Assembly (NCBI RefSeq): GCF_013375035.1
Contig: NZ_CP056032.1
Coordinates: 1,162,001-1,226,000 of the forward strand
Source of the DNA: Spirosoma sp. KUDC1026
GTDB taxonomy: Bacteria > Bacteroidota > Bacteroidia > Cytophagales > Spirosomataceae
DNA length: 64,000 nt
Direction of reading: 5' to 3'
Of this stretch, positions 7,714 through 16,810 are shown in pieces. Position 1 is the stretch's first letter. Each line of letters opens with the position of its first letter. The position numbers were made by a program, and so were the translations under genes. The notes under the pieces are model-generated. The model did not search any database and was not told the origin of the DNA. It saw only the letters and a program-made list of their open reading frames with translations.

Positions 7714-9930
7714 TCAAGAATTAACGAGGGAGTCGCTCATGAGCTGAAGTAGCGTTTCTACATCGTGCTGACGGGCCAGACGATACTGGGCAAACGAGGT
7801 GCCCGTACCTACTTTGATCGTATACGCCCAGTTCGGCATTTGTCGGAACATGTCTTCGTCCGTTGTGTCGTCGCCAATGCTGACAATAAAATCATACGAC
7901 TCCTGTTCGTATAGCGAGCGGGCCACTGTTCCTTTACTGTGTTGCGCCGGTTTGATTTCAATAACCTTGTTTCCCTGAATCACCGTCAGCGGCACCGACG
8001 ATTGAACGCTACGTAACTGGGTGGCCAGTTCGACGGCCCGGCTCTCGATATCGTCGGCCGTGGCCCGGCGGTAATGCCAGGCAATGGCTGTCTCTTTGGC
8101 CTCAACAAAGGTGCCCGGAAACAGGTCAACGTATTGCTGAAGCAGCGGACGAATCAGATCGACCCAGTTGCCGTCCGATAGGTCCAGCCGTTGCCAGTCC
8201 TGGTCTGCTTTTTTGTGAAAAGCGCCGTGTTCGGCCACCAGCTGTACAGGTAGTCCCTCGAATGTTTTCTCCAGGAACGTCCGGTTCCGGCCGCTGATGA
8301 CTACTATATCGCTTTGCTGCGCCAACTGCGCCAGCACCTGATGCATAGTTTCCGACAGGTGGGCGTCGGCTGGATCGTTGACCAGCGGAGTCAGCGTACC
8401 GTCGAAATCAAACAGTAACAAACGACGACTGGCGTTGTCGAAAGCTGTCAGGTAAGCGTCGACAGACAGGTTTGTTTCCAGGACAGGGTGTTCATCGGTA
8501 GCGTGTTCGAAAGTGTTCATAAAGTCGTGGCTCCAGCGGAAGACGTTGTGATTCTGGAGATGGTTGCGCATAATCTGCATACGTCGTGCCTGTTCGGCGG
8601 GCTCCATTTCCAGAGCCTGCAAAATGGCTGATGCGACTTCCTGCGTGTCGGTTGGATTGATGATTAAAGCATTGGTTAATTCCTGGGCGGCCCCCGTTAG
8701 TTCACTAAGGATAAGTACACCCTGATTGTCAAACCGGCTGGCAACAAACTCTTTGCAGACGAGATTCATGCCATCCCGGACGGGCGTAATCAGGGCTATG
8801 TCGCAGGCCGTATAGGAAGCCAGCAGTTCGTTGAACTCCAGCGATTTGTACGAGTAGACAATGGGACGCCAGCCAATACTGCCGTACGACCCATTAATCC
8901 GGCCGACTGTTTCATCGATCTCGCGCTTGAGTTCCTGGTAATGGCCAATCTGATCGCGGGAGGGTACTACGTTCATCACAAAGGTTACCCGCTCGTGCCA
9001 GTCCGAATTTTGCTCCAGGAAGCGCTCATACCCCTGCAAACGATACGTAATACCTTTGGTGTAATCGAGTCGATCGACTGAGAAAATCAGTTTATGAGGG
9101 GCAACCAGCTTCTGATACCGCTGCTTGATCTCGATAACTTCCGGCGTCTGACTTTCCAGATTGAATTTATTGTAATCAATGCTGATCGGGAAGTCTTTGA
9201 CCACTACCGATCGTTCGGGGAGGACTATGCGCTGGTTGATAGTAGGCAACCCCAATACCTCCGCGACACTTTGCAGAAAGTGGCTTACGTAATCGGCTGT
9301 ATGAAACCCGACGACATCGGCGCCTAAAACTCCGCCGATGAGCGCCTGACGCCAGGCACGGGGCAGAAGTTTGATGATCTCGTAGTTAGGAAAAGGAATA
9401 TGGAAAAAATAACCAATGCAAGCTTCCGGAATGGCCTGCCGTAGCATATCGGGCAGCAGCATCAGCTGAAAATCCTGAATCCAGATGAGGTCGCCGGGTT
9501 CGATAATAGCTACCAGTTCTTCCAGAAAACGGGTGTTGGCCTGTTGATAAGCCTCGAAATCTTCTTCCCGGAAAGAAGCGTAGGTGGGGAAGTAGTGAAA
9601 TAGGGGCCAGATCAGGTCGTTGGCAAAGCCCTCATAAAACCGCTTGTGTACATCATCATCGATGAAAACCGGGTGAGCAACGAAGTTCTCGTTCTCGAAA
9701 ACGGAGCTGGGAAGATCTGCCAGATTATTGCCTGCCTGGCCAACCCAGTGAATCTTGGGCGCGTGTTCTGACGTTGACTGTCCTACCTGTTCGGCCAGCG
9801 ATAGAACGGCTGAAACCAGGCCGCCTGAATTCTGGAAAATTTCGGTGCCTTCGTTCGTGCGTTTAATCGTAAAAGGTAATCGATAGGCAACAATGATGAT
9901 ACGGTTGTGGGATTGTTTAACACTAGTCAT
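7714..9930 (-). CDS. otsAB: Bifunctional trehalose-6-phosphate synthase/phosphatase
   Basis: The 738-residue protein makes trehalose in two steps: UDP-glucose plus glucose-6-phosphate to trehalose-6-phosphate, then dephosphorylation. Residues about 1-470 are a GT20 synthase, with DLIWIQDFQLMLLPDML, the VDRLDYTKGI segment and a VRDGMNLVCKEFVASR nucleotide-sugar loop. Residues about 485-738 are a HAD phosphatase with the nucleophile motif LLFDFDGTLTPL and the late SIGDDTTDEDMF aspartates. Both active sites look intact. The two enzymes are usually separate in Proteobacteria; this fusion is common in Bacteroidota. It diverges from the TreS-maltokinase gene 323 bp away, which suggests shared stress or osmotic regulation. 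Confidence 0.96.
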   Translation of the reverse strand: MTSVKQSHNRIIIVAYRLPFTIKRTNEGTEIFQNSGGLVSAVLSLAEQVGQSTSEHAPKIHWVGQAGNNLADLPSSVFENENFVAHPVFIDDDVHKRFYEGFANDLIWPLFHYFPTYASFREEDFEAYQQANTRFLEELVAIIEPGDLIWIQDFQLMLLPDMLRQAIPEACIGYFFHIPFPNYEIIKLLPRAWRQALIGGVLGADVVGFHTADYVSHFLQSVAEVLGLPTINQRIVLPERSVVVKDFPISIDYNKFNLESQTPEVIEIKQRYQKLVAPHKLIFSVDRLDYTKGITYRLQGYERFLEQNSDWHERVTFVMNVVPSRDQIGHYQELKREIDETVGRINGSYGSIGWRPIVYSYKSLEFNELLASYTACDIALITPVRDGMNLVCKEFVASRFDNQGVLILSELTGAAQELTNALIINPTDTQEVASAILQALEMEPAEQARRMQIMRNHLQNHNVFRWSHDFMNTFEHATDEHPVLETNLSVDAYLTAFDNASRRLLLFDFDGTLTPLVNDPADAHLSETMHQVLAQLAQQSDIVVISGRNRTFLEKTFEGLPVQLVAEHGAFHKKADQDWQRLDLSDGNWVDLIRPLLQQYVDLFPGTFVEAKETAIAWHYRRATADDIESRAVELATQLRSVQSSVPLTVIQGNKVIEIKPAQHSKGTVARSLYEQESYDFIVSIGDDTTDEDMFRQMPNWAYTIKVGTGTSFAQYRLARQHDVETLLQLMSDSLVNS

Positions 9931-10253
9931 ACGTACAGTTTAGCGTCTGACAACGCCGGATAGATGCCCGTAAAACGTATAATACGATTTCGGTTTGGCC
10001 GAAAGTGAGCCGGTAGCTGGTAGGTGGGCCCTTGTCATTACCATTCGCGATAATGATGGGTCTGTTACTTAGATTAACGAATATAAAGGAAACATGTTCT
10101 GACCTGAACCGGATAAATAGCACCCCACAGGCAAAAAGCAGGCTTGTTGCTGCCGATCGTCACATCTTTTTAACAAAAGATACCAAAGATGTCTTATAGT
10201 TCTTTGGGGCCTTAAGCTCACTAAACAGAGATATTTACCAACGTTACTGGATT
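9931..10253. other. Divergent intergenic region of the trehalose locus
   Basis: These 323 bases separate otsAB (minus) from the TreS-maltokinase gene (plus), so promoters for both must be here. I found no exact TAnnTTTG box in either direction. A near match occurs around 10196-10205 toward treS. The short open frame across 9923-10123 on the minus strand has no coding character. No clear hairpin is visible. Confidence 0.5.
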
Positions 10254-13200
10254 ATGGCGGGAAATAACAGCGTGATAGATGATAAGCTACACTGGTATAA
10301 GGATGCAATAATTTATGAGCTGCACATCAAAGCCTTTCGCGATGGGAACGGCGATGGAATCGGCGATTTTCAGGGACTGCTCGAAAAGCTGGACTACCTC
10401 CAGGAACTGGGCGTAACAGCTATTTGGGTCCTGCCTTTCTATCCGTCACCACTTCGCGACGACGGCTACGACATTGCCGATTACTACAGTATTAACCCGT
10501 CTTACGGAACCATCAAACAGTTCAAGCTCTTTCTGGACGAAGCGCACCGCCGGAACCTGAAAGTGATTACGGAGTTGGTGATTAACCACTCGTCCGATCA
10601 GCACCCCTGGTTCCAACGGGCCAAAAAAGCCCCCAAAGGATCGCCGGAACGGGACTACTACGTCTGGAGCGACGATCCAACGAAATACAAGGACGTGCGG
10701 ATCATTTTCCAGGACTTTGAACTCTCGAACTGGACCTGGGACCACGAAGCACAGCAGTATTACTGGCACCGATTCTTCCACCACCAGCCCGATCTGAACT
10801 ACGACAATCCGCTGGTGCAGGACGAGGTGTTCAAGATGATCGACTACTGGTGTGAAATGGGCGTTGATGGGTTCCGGCTCGATGCGGTACCATACCTGTT
10901 TGAACGGGAAGGTACCAATGGCGAGAACCTGCCCGAAACTCACGCCTTTCTGAAAAAACTGCGAAAACACGTCGATGATCACTTTCCCGGCGTTGTGTTC
11001 CTGGCCGAGGCCAACATGTGGCCGGAAGATTCAGCCTCCTACTTTGGTGATGGTGATGAGTGCCACATGAACTACCATTTTCCGGTGATGCCGAGGATGT
11101 TCATGGCCCTGCAAATGGAAGATCGGTATCCGATTACGGATATTTTCGACCAGACGCCCGAAATTCCGGCAACCTGCCAGTGGGCTATCTTCCTGCGTAA
11201 CCACGATGAGCTGACACTTGAAATGGTGACCGACGAGGAGCGGGACTATATGTATAAGACCTACGCCAAAAACCCGAAAGCCAAGATCAACCTAGGGATT
11301 CGGCACCGGCTGGCTCCGCTGATGGGTAACAACCGGAAACGGATTGAACTCTTAAATAGCCTGCTGTTCTCGCTGCCCGGTACGCCCGTACTGTATTACG
11401 GCGATGAGATTGGTATGGGCGACAACGTATACCTGGGCGACCGGGATGGTGTGCGGACACCGATGCAGTGGTCGCCCGACCGAAACGCGGGTTTCTCCGG
11501 GGCAAACCCGCAGCAGCTGTATCTACCTACCATTCTGGATCCGGAATACCATTACGAATCGGTGAACGTCGAAACGCAGCGGGGTAATACGTCGTCGCTG
11601 TTCTGGTTCACGAAACGGATGATGAGCCTGCGCAAAAAATATAAGGCGTTTGGCCGGGGCGACCTGAAATTCATGAACGTCGAAAACCCGAAGGTGCTGG
11701 CATTTACCCGGACCTACGAGAACCAGACCTTGCTGATTGTCGTCAACCTGTCAAAATACGCGCAGCCCGCCGAAGTGGACCTGAGCAGTTATAAAGGACA
11801 GGTTCCGGTCGAACTGTTCAGTCAGAATCGCTTCCCGGTCATCGGCGAAAACGGTACGTACTTTTTTACGCTGGCTCCGCACGATTACCAATGGTTCGTG
11901 CTGGACAAAACGCGGACCGAAGTGGCCGAAGCGGTTGATCTGCCCGAGCTGGAGCTCGACCGATGGGACAACCTGCTGGATGGTTACTCGCGTGAGTTGC
12001 TAGAAACCAGTTTGTTACCGGCCTATCTGGACAAAGTGGACTGGTTTAATGGGCGCGGACAAACCTTATTTGGCGTAACTATCACCGATTCAAGTAAACT
12101 TTCGGTTGATGGGCAGGATTCTTACCTGATCCTGATCGAGATCTCGTACGAACGCGGCTTGCCCGAAACGTACCAGCTCGTATTGACTTTCGCTTCCAAT
12201 GTGCAGGCGGCCAAATTGATGGATAACTGTGCTCAATCGGTGCTGGCTACGTTAACGGTCAACGGTAAAGAAGGCATTTTGTGCGATGGCTTCTACGTAA
12301 CGGCTGTGCAGCAACTGCTCCTGAACCGATTCGTGGAGAGCGGCCCCACTGCTGGACCGGCGGATTCGTCTTCTGACCAGGACCGGATTACGTTTGAAGG
12401 CAGCGCGGTCCTGACCGACTACGTTCGCGATCATGGCGATGTCCGGCCTAAGCTTGTTACGTCCGGACAGGGTTACACGGCCATCAGCTACGATAATAAT
12501 TTCCTGCTGAAGATGTACCGCAAAATTGACCGGGCGCTCAATCCTGACCTGGAAATCAGTCGGTATCTGTCTGAAACGGTGGGGTTTGACTACGTGCCGA
12601 CCTTTGCAGGAGCGGTCAGCCTGCAAACGGCTGGCGATCCTATTGCGTTGGGTATGATCCAGCTCATTCCCGAAAGCCGGGGCGATGGACACAAATTCAT
12701 GCTTGAGCGGATCAATAATTACATTGAACGGGTGCAGGCGCGCGACCTGAGTCTACTCAACACGAGGGATCGGATGGGCAGTCTGGCGCAGCCGGTTTCG
12801 GTCGACGAAATACCCACTGAGCTGGAAGATTTATTGGGCGTGCGGGCTGCCGAGCAGGTACGGGTAATTGGTCAGCACATCGGCGAAATGCACCTGGCTC
12901 TGGCGTCAGGAAAGGACCTGAAGGACTTTGCGCCGGAGGATTTTTCCCTGCATTACCAGCGGTCGCTGTTTTCGGGCATGCAGGCACTCGTCCGGGAAAA
13001 TTACCAGACTCAGCAGCGTAACCTGAACCGGCTGCCCAATGACATTCAGGAAGAGGTCGAAACCATTATCGAGCGGAAAGACGATATTCTGAACGTGCTG
13101 AAGCGGATTTACGACAAGAAGCTGGATGCGACAAAAATCCGGATTCACGGCAATCTGCAGCTAAACAAAATTCTGCTGACGGGCAAAGAGATGGCGATTC

Positions 13201-13589
13201 AGGACTTTGGTGGGGACGCAACCCGGAGTTACAGCGAACGACGACTGAAACGCTCACCACTACGGGACGTTGTTACGATGATTCGGTCGTTTTACTACGT
13301 AGCCCACGAGGGTTTTGCCAAAAGTCTGCAGCTTTCGGAAGAAGACAAAAAAGACGCCAAACGCTACGCGGATTTCTGGGCGTACTATATGAGCAGCTTT
13401 TTCCTGCGGGCTTATCTGGACACCGTTCGGGAAAGCTCGCTGGTACCGCAGCAGCCCGATGATCTGGAAATGATGATTGAAACCTACCTGCTCGAACGGG
13501 CGGTCATCGATCTAAGCGATGAACTGAATCACCGACCCGACTGGGTACAGGTACCGCTGCGTATGATTACGTCAATTATCAACAAATAA
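10254..13589 (+). CDS. treS: Trehalose synthase (TreS) fused to maltokinase-like domain
   Basis: The 1111-residue protein joins two enzymes. Residues about 10-550 are a GH13 maltose/trehalose mutase with YELHIKAFRDGNGDGIGDF, the nucleophile region GVDGFRLDAVPYL, the acid/base region VVFLAEANMWPED, and FLRNHDELTLEMV. It interconverts maltose and trehalose. Residues about 560-1111 match Pep2/Mak maltokinase, which makes maltose-1-phosphate for GlgE; the SERRLKRSPLRDV segment is typical. The usual catalytic HGD motif reads HGN here (H965-G966-N967), and the metal-site DFEG reads DFGG (D984), so kinase activity is doubtful. No glgE or glgB gene is in the window. Trehalase follows 39 bp later. Confidence 0.93.
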   Translation: MAGNNSVIDDKLHWYKDAIIYELHIKAFRDGNGDGIGDFQGLLEKLDYLQELGVTAIWVLPFYPSPLRDDGYDIADYYSINPSYGTIKQFKLFLDEAHRRNLKVITELVINHSSDQHPWFQRAKKAPKGSPERDYYVWSDDPTKYKDVRIIFQDFELSNWTWDHEAQQYYWHRFFHHQPDLNYDNPLVQDEVFKMIDYWCEMGVDGFRLDAVPYLFEREGTNGENLPETHAFLKKLRKHVDDHFPGVVFLAEANMWPEDSASYFGDGDECHMNYHFPVMPRMFMALQMEDRYPITDIFDQTPEIPATCQWAIFLRNHDELTLEMVTDEERDYMYKTYAKNPKAKINLGIRHRLAPLMGNNRKRIELLNSLLFSLPGTPVLYYGDEIGMGDNVYLGDRDGVRTPMQWSPDRNAGFSGANPQQLYLPTILDPEYHYESVNVETQRGNTSSLFWFTKRMMSLRKKYKAFGRGDLKFMNVENPKVLAFTRTYENQTLLIVVNLSKYAQPAEVDLSSYKGQVPVELFSQNRFPVIGENGTYFFTLAPHDYQWFVLDKTRTEVAEAVDLPELELDRWDNLLDGYSRELLETSLLPAYLDKVDWFNGRGQTLFGVTITDSSKLSVDGQDSYLILIEISYERGLPETYQLVLTFASNVQAAKLMDNCAQSVLATLTVNGKEGILCDGFYVTAVQQLLLNRFVESGPTAGPADSSSDQDRITFEGSAVLTDYVRDHGDVRPKLVTSGQGYTAISYDNNFLLKMYRKIDRALNPDLEISRYLSETVGFDYVPTFAGAVSLQTAGDPIALGMIQLIPESRGDGHKFMLERINNYIERVQARDLSLLNTRDRMGSLAQPVSVDEIPTELEDLLGVRAAEQVRVIGQHIGEMHLALASGKDLKDFAPEDFSLHYQRSLFSGMQALVRENYQTQQRNLNRLPNDIQEEVETIIERKDDILNVLKRIYDKKLDATKIRIHGNLQLNKILLTGKEMAIQDFGGDATRSYSERRLKRSPLRDVVTMIRSFYYVAHEGFAKSLQLSEEDKKDAKRYADFWAYYMSSFFLRAYLDTVRESSLVPQQPDDLEMMIETYLLERAVIDLSDELNHRPDWVQVPLRMITSIINK

Positions 13590-13594
13590 ACTAA

Positions 13595-13622
13595 ATCGTC
13601 CCGGCCAGCAGGTTGGGACGAT
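13595..13622 (+). promoter_or_regulatory. Hairpin between treS and trehalase genes
   Basis: ATCGTCCC at 13595-13602 pairs exactly with GGGACGAT at 13615-13622 around a 12-base loop. It occupies almost the whole 39-bp gap between the two genes. With no T run after it, it may slow transcription or stabilise RNA rather than terminate. Confidence 0.5.
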
Positions 13623-13628
13623 CTGCTT

Positions 13629-15167
13629 ATGACCTTATCCAACCAGCCGCACTATCTGCCACCGGATCAGCTATTTGGTGAGTTGTTTAAAGCGGTTCAG
13701 CTTACGTCGGTTTTTCCCGATTCAAAAACGTTTGTCGACTGCGTACCCAAGCTGGATACCGACAAGCTGATGGCGCTGTACGAACACGAAAAAGTAAAGC
13801 CCGACTTTGATCTGGCTACTTTTGTCGATCAGTATTTCGTGCCGCCAGGAACCGCTCACCGCGACTACGTCAGTGACCGCTCCCGCAGTACCGTCGATCA
13901 CATCAACAGCCTCTGGGACTACCTGACCCGCCCCGCGGATTCCGATGTTGCGGGAAGTTCGCGGGTTTCGCTGCCGCACCCGTACGTCGTGCCGGGGGGG
14001 CGCTTTCGGGAGATTTTCTACTGGGATACGTATTTTACCATGCTGGGGCTGGCTGATGCAGGGCGCTGGGATCTGATACGGGCGATGCTCGATAACTTCG
14101 CTTACCTGATTGATACGCTTGGCTTTATCCCCAATGGCAACCGGACGTATTTTCTGACCCGGAGTCAGCCGCCATTTTTTGCGCTCATGGTCCGGTTACT
14201 GGCGGAGGAAGATGGGCCGGCTGTATTGGCTCATTACTTGCCATACCTGCAAAAGGAGTACGATTTCTGGATGACAGGACAGGCGAAATTAACACCAGAC
14301 AACCCGTTCAGCCGACGGGTGGCTCGTATGCCTAACGGGCAGGTGTTAAACCGTTTCTGGGATGCTACCGAACTACCCCGCGCCGAAGCCTTCAAAGCCG
14401 AATATGAATTAGGACAGAAAGCAGTAGAAGGCGGTATTGATCCCCAAAAATTACACGTTCATCTACGGGCAGCCTGCGAATCAGGCTGGGATTTTAGCAG
14501 TCGCTGGTTTTCGAAGGGAATGTCTATGATTATGACCCGAACGGCCGATCTGGTACCCGTTGATCTGAACTGTACGCTGTACAGCCTGGAAAAAACACTG
14601 GAAGAAGGCTATCAGCAGGCGGGGGATTCAGCGCGCTCTGCTACCTTCAAACAACTGGCCGAGCAGCGCAAACAAGCCATCGAGACGTACTTCTGGAACG
14701 CCGAAACTGGTTTCTACCACGATTATGACCTACTGGCGGGTCAGCAAACACCGTCTTTAACGCTGGCATCGGTCTTTCCACTATTTTTCGGGTTGGCTAG
14801 CCTCCAACAGGCGCAGCGGGTTCACGACCAGCTGAAGGCGAAGTTTTTGCAGGCTGGGGGCTGGGTTACCACCCTCGAAAACAGCGGTCAGCAATGGGAT
14901 TGGCCGAACGGCTGGGCGCCTTTGCAGTGGATCGTTTACCAGGGATTAGTCAACTACGGTTTTCAGGAAACGGCCAACGGTGCACGAGACCGTTGGCTGG
15001 CGCTGAACGACAAAGTATTCCAGTCCACCGGAAAGATGATGGAAAAGTATAACGTGGTAGACGCTGCGTTGACAACCGGCGGGGGAAAATACCCAAACCA
15101 GGATGGATTTGGCTGGACAAATGGCGTCTACCTGCGGATGGCTACAGTTCGAAACAGGACACAATAG
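13629..15167 (+). CDS. treA: Trehalase, GH37 family
   Basis: The 512-residue enzyme hydrolyses trehalose to two glucose molecules. Both GH37 signatures are present: PGGRFREIFYWDTYFTMLGL near residue 120 and QWDWPNGWAPLQW near 420. There is no signal peptide, so it should act in the cytoplasm, like TreF rather than periplasmic TreA. It follows treS in the same direction after a short gap with a hairpin and is probably co-transcribed. Having synthesis, isomerisation and breakdown genes together suggests controlled turnover of trehalose. A glycine-rich GGGKYPNQDGFGWTNGVYL segment near the end is also typical of the family. Confidence 0.95.
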   Translation: MTLSNQPHYLPPDQLFGELFKAVQLTSVFPDSKTFVDCVPKLDTDKLMALYEHEKVKPDFDLATFVDQYFVPPGTAHRDYVSDRSRSTVDHINSLWDYLTRPADSDVAGSSRVSLPHPYVVPGGRFREIFYWDTYFTMLGLADAGRWDLIRAMLDNFAYLIDTLGFIPNGNRTYFLTRSQPPFFALMVRLLAEEDGPAVLAHYLPYLQKEYDFWMTGQAKLTPDNPFSRRVARMPNGQVLNRFWDATELPRAEAFKAEYELGQKAVEGGIDPQKLHVHLRAACESGWDFSSRWFSKGMSMIMTRTADLVPVDLNCTLYSLEKTLEEGYQQAGDSARSATFKQLAEQRKQAIETYFWNAETGFYHDYDLLAGQQTPSLTLASVFPLFFGLASLQQAQRVHDQLKAKFLQAGGWVTTLENSGQQWDWPNGWAPLQWIVYQGLVNYGFQETANGARDRWLALNDKVFQSTGKMMEKYNVVDAALTTGGGKYPNQDGFGWTNGVYLRMATVRNRTQ

Positions 15168-15294
15168 CGTGTAATTGAGTTTGTGCGAAGAATTTAACTG
15201 GTAACGGGCTTGACCTGTCGACAAGTGGCACCTTATTTGTTTCTGATAACAAAAAGTATCCATCATACTTGTTTCGGACACGATAGGGCTGCCT

Positions 15295-16056
15295 ATGAAA
15301 AAAAGTGTACTGCTTCTGCTGGTCTTGTTGTGCGCTACCATTTCTGCTGAGGCCCAGCGCGAATTCATTCTGTCCTGTCAGGATAAAAAAGGATTTGTCA
15401 ACCTATCGGCTGGGGTGAGCATTCCGGTGGCGCAGTTCGCCAACTCATCGTCGGGTAATTCAGAAGCCAGTATGGCTAGCCCCGGAACATCAATTAATCT
15501 GTCGGTTGGCTATCGGCTGCTGGGCAACTGGGGGCTGATGATAAAAGGCGAACAACTCAAAAATTTCTATAATACAAAAGCCATGCTGGCGGCCGTTAGT
15601 CCAGTCAGGGCCGAAAGTGATGTATGGACGGCAAAAGCCGATAATTGGATTGTCAATTCGGTCATGGTGGGACCTTTTGTCAGCCTGCCTTATCGCCGAT
15701 TTGCGCTTGATGCACGACTATTGGCGGGATTGGTTCAGGCGACACTGCCCGGCACGAGTATGGAAGGAAATTACGGCTACAACCGCTACGCCATCCAGAC
15801 ATTTGGCGCTACGAGTAAAGGACTGGCGCTGGGCGGGGGCGTTACCGTCCGTTACCGACTTAGCCCATACTTGTCTATTACTCTGGCGGGCGATCTCACT
15901 CGTTCGCAACTGGTATTTCATGACCTACGCTCAATGGCCTCCAGTAGTGCTGGCCGGTCGGAGAGTGTCGCCTATAATAGCGAGCGGGTGATCAGCGCAA
16001 TTAGCGTGTCGACGGGTATGTCGTTTTTATTTGGGAACAGTTTTCGTCCTTACTAA
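15295..16056 (+). CDS. Outer-membrane beta-barrel-like protein
   Basis: The 253-residue protein starts with a signal peptide (KKSVLLLLVLLCATISAEAQ). The mature part shows alternating hydrophobic residues with glycines and aromatics, for example FVNLSAGVSIPVAQF, INLSVGYRLLGNWGLMI and LALGGGVTVRYRLSPYLSI. This is typical of small outer-membrane barrels in Bacteroidota. It ends in a short aromatic segment (FLFGNSFRPY) rather than a T9SS domain. I do not recognise a specific family and the function is unknown. It sits between trehalase and a lipoprotein gene, each about 100-130 bp away, so an operon is not clear. Confidence 0.65.
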   Translation: MKKSVLLLLVLLCATISAEAQREFILSCQDKKGFVNLSAGVSIPVAQFANSSSGNSEASMASPGTSINLSVGYRLLGNWGLMIKGEQLKNFYNTKAMLAAVSPVRAESDVWTAKADNWIVNSVMVGPFVSLPYRRFALDARLLAGLVQATLPGTSMEGNYGYNRYAIQTFGATSKGLALGGGVTVRYRLSPYLSITLAGDLTRSQLVFHDLRSMASSSAGRSESVAYNSERVISAISVSTGMSFLFGNSFRPY

Positions 16057-16152
16057 CGACCATTTGAAAGGGTCTACGACTGACTTATCCTATTGCGGTT
16101 GCAACCGCCGAGGCTTTCTGGTAGTTTAGTCCAGATAAAACCCTTTCTTTTT

Positions 16153-16761
16153 ATGACGCCACTACGTAGACATGCAATCCTTCGACGGGTTAAAGACATT
16201 ACACTAAGCACCACCCTGACGCTGGCCCTGTTGAACGGGTCGGCCTTGCTGCAGAGCTGTGGCAATAACAACTCGGAGGAAATCGAACAAACCGAAACCC
16301 GCTTTCGGAAAGGAGTGCGGACGTACATTACGGAAACGGCTCCCGGCAATTTCAAAATCACGGACGAAGTAGAAACCGATTCGGATAAGGCCGGTGCTAT
16401 TGTTAGCTACGCGGATGGCCACCGCGATACGTTAAGTGTGGATGCCGCCCGCCGACTCGTCGAAAGCGATCAGTCGACCCGTACGTATCTGAACAATCCG
16501 GCGGGCTATCACCATAATAATGGGTTAGCTAACGTACTACTGTGGGGTGGACTAGGCTACATGCTGGGACGCAATACCGCTCCACAGTACGTGAACGACC
16601 GGCAGCGCTACGGTGCTGGCGTGTATGCCAACCCGGGATTATACAACCGTTCTTCGCAGATTGGCGAAAATGTTCGCGCATCGCGGGTGGTGCGTACAAC
16701 CCGGCCATCGGGCGGTCGAAGCGGCTTTTTTGGTGGCCGAAGCCGGGGGTTCTCGTCTTAG
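16153..16761 (+). CDS. Predicted lipoprotein, unknown function
   Basis: I start this gene at ATG 16153 (MTPLRRHAILRRVK), giving 202 residues. The frame extends upstream to 16093, but the export signal begins here. A hydrophobic segment ends in a lipobox-like LLQSC followed by GNNNSEE, so lipid attachment is likely. The middle is mixed alpha/beta. Near the C-terminus comes a glycine-rich stretch (LLWGGLGYMLGRN), then a tail rich in Arg, Gly, Ser and Phe (RSGFFGGRSRGFSS). I do not recognise a named family. The next gene, glpD, starts 49 bp later. Confidence 0.6.
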   Translation: MTPLRRHAILRRVKDITLSTTLTLALLNGSALLQSCGNNNSEEIEQTETRFRKGVRTYITETAPGNFKITDEVETDSDKAGAIVSYADGHRDTLSVDAARRLVESDQSTRTYLNNPAGYHHNNGLANVLLWGGLGYMLGRNTAPQYVNDRQRYGAGVYANPGLYNRSSQIGENVRASRVVRTTRPSGGRSGFFGGRSRGFSS

Positions 16762-16810
16762 AATCGCACGTTGATCGCGGAGCCCATGGCTTATTAATGT
16801 ACCTTTAAGC

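Noticed and set aside
9923-10123. 66-codon minus-strand frame upstream of otsAB
   Set aside because: It overlaps the otsAB start, has no coding character and lies where promoters are expected.
10446-10982. 178-codon open frame on the minus strand within treS
   Set aside because: It is a shadow of the treS reading frame; the treS motifs on the plus strand are unmistakable and the shadow has no family features.
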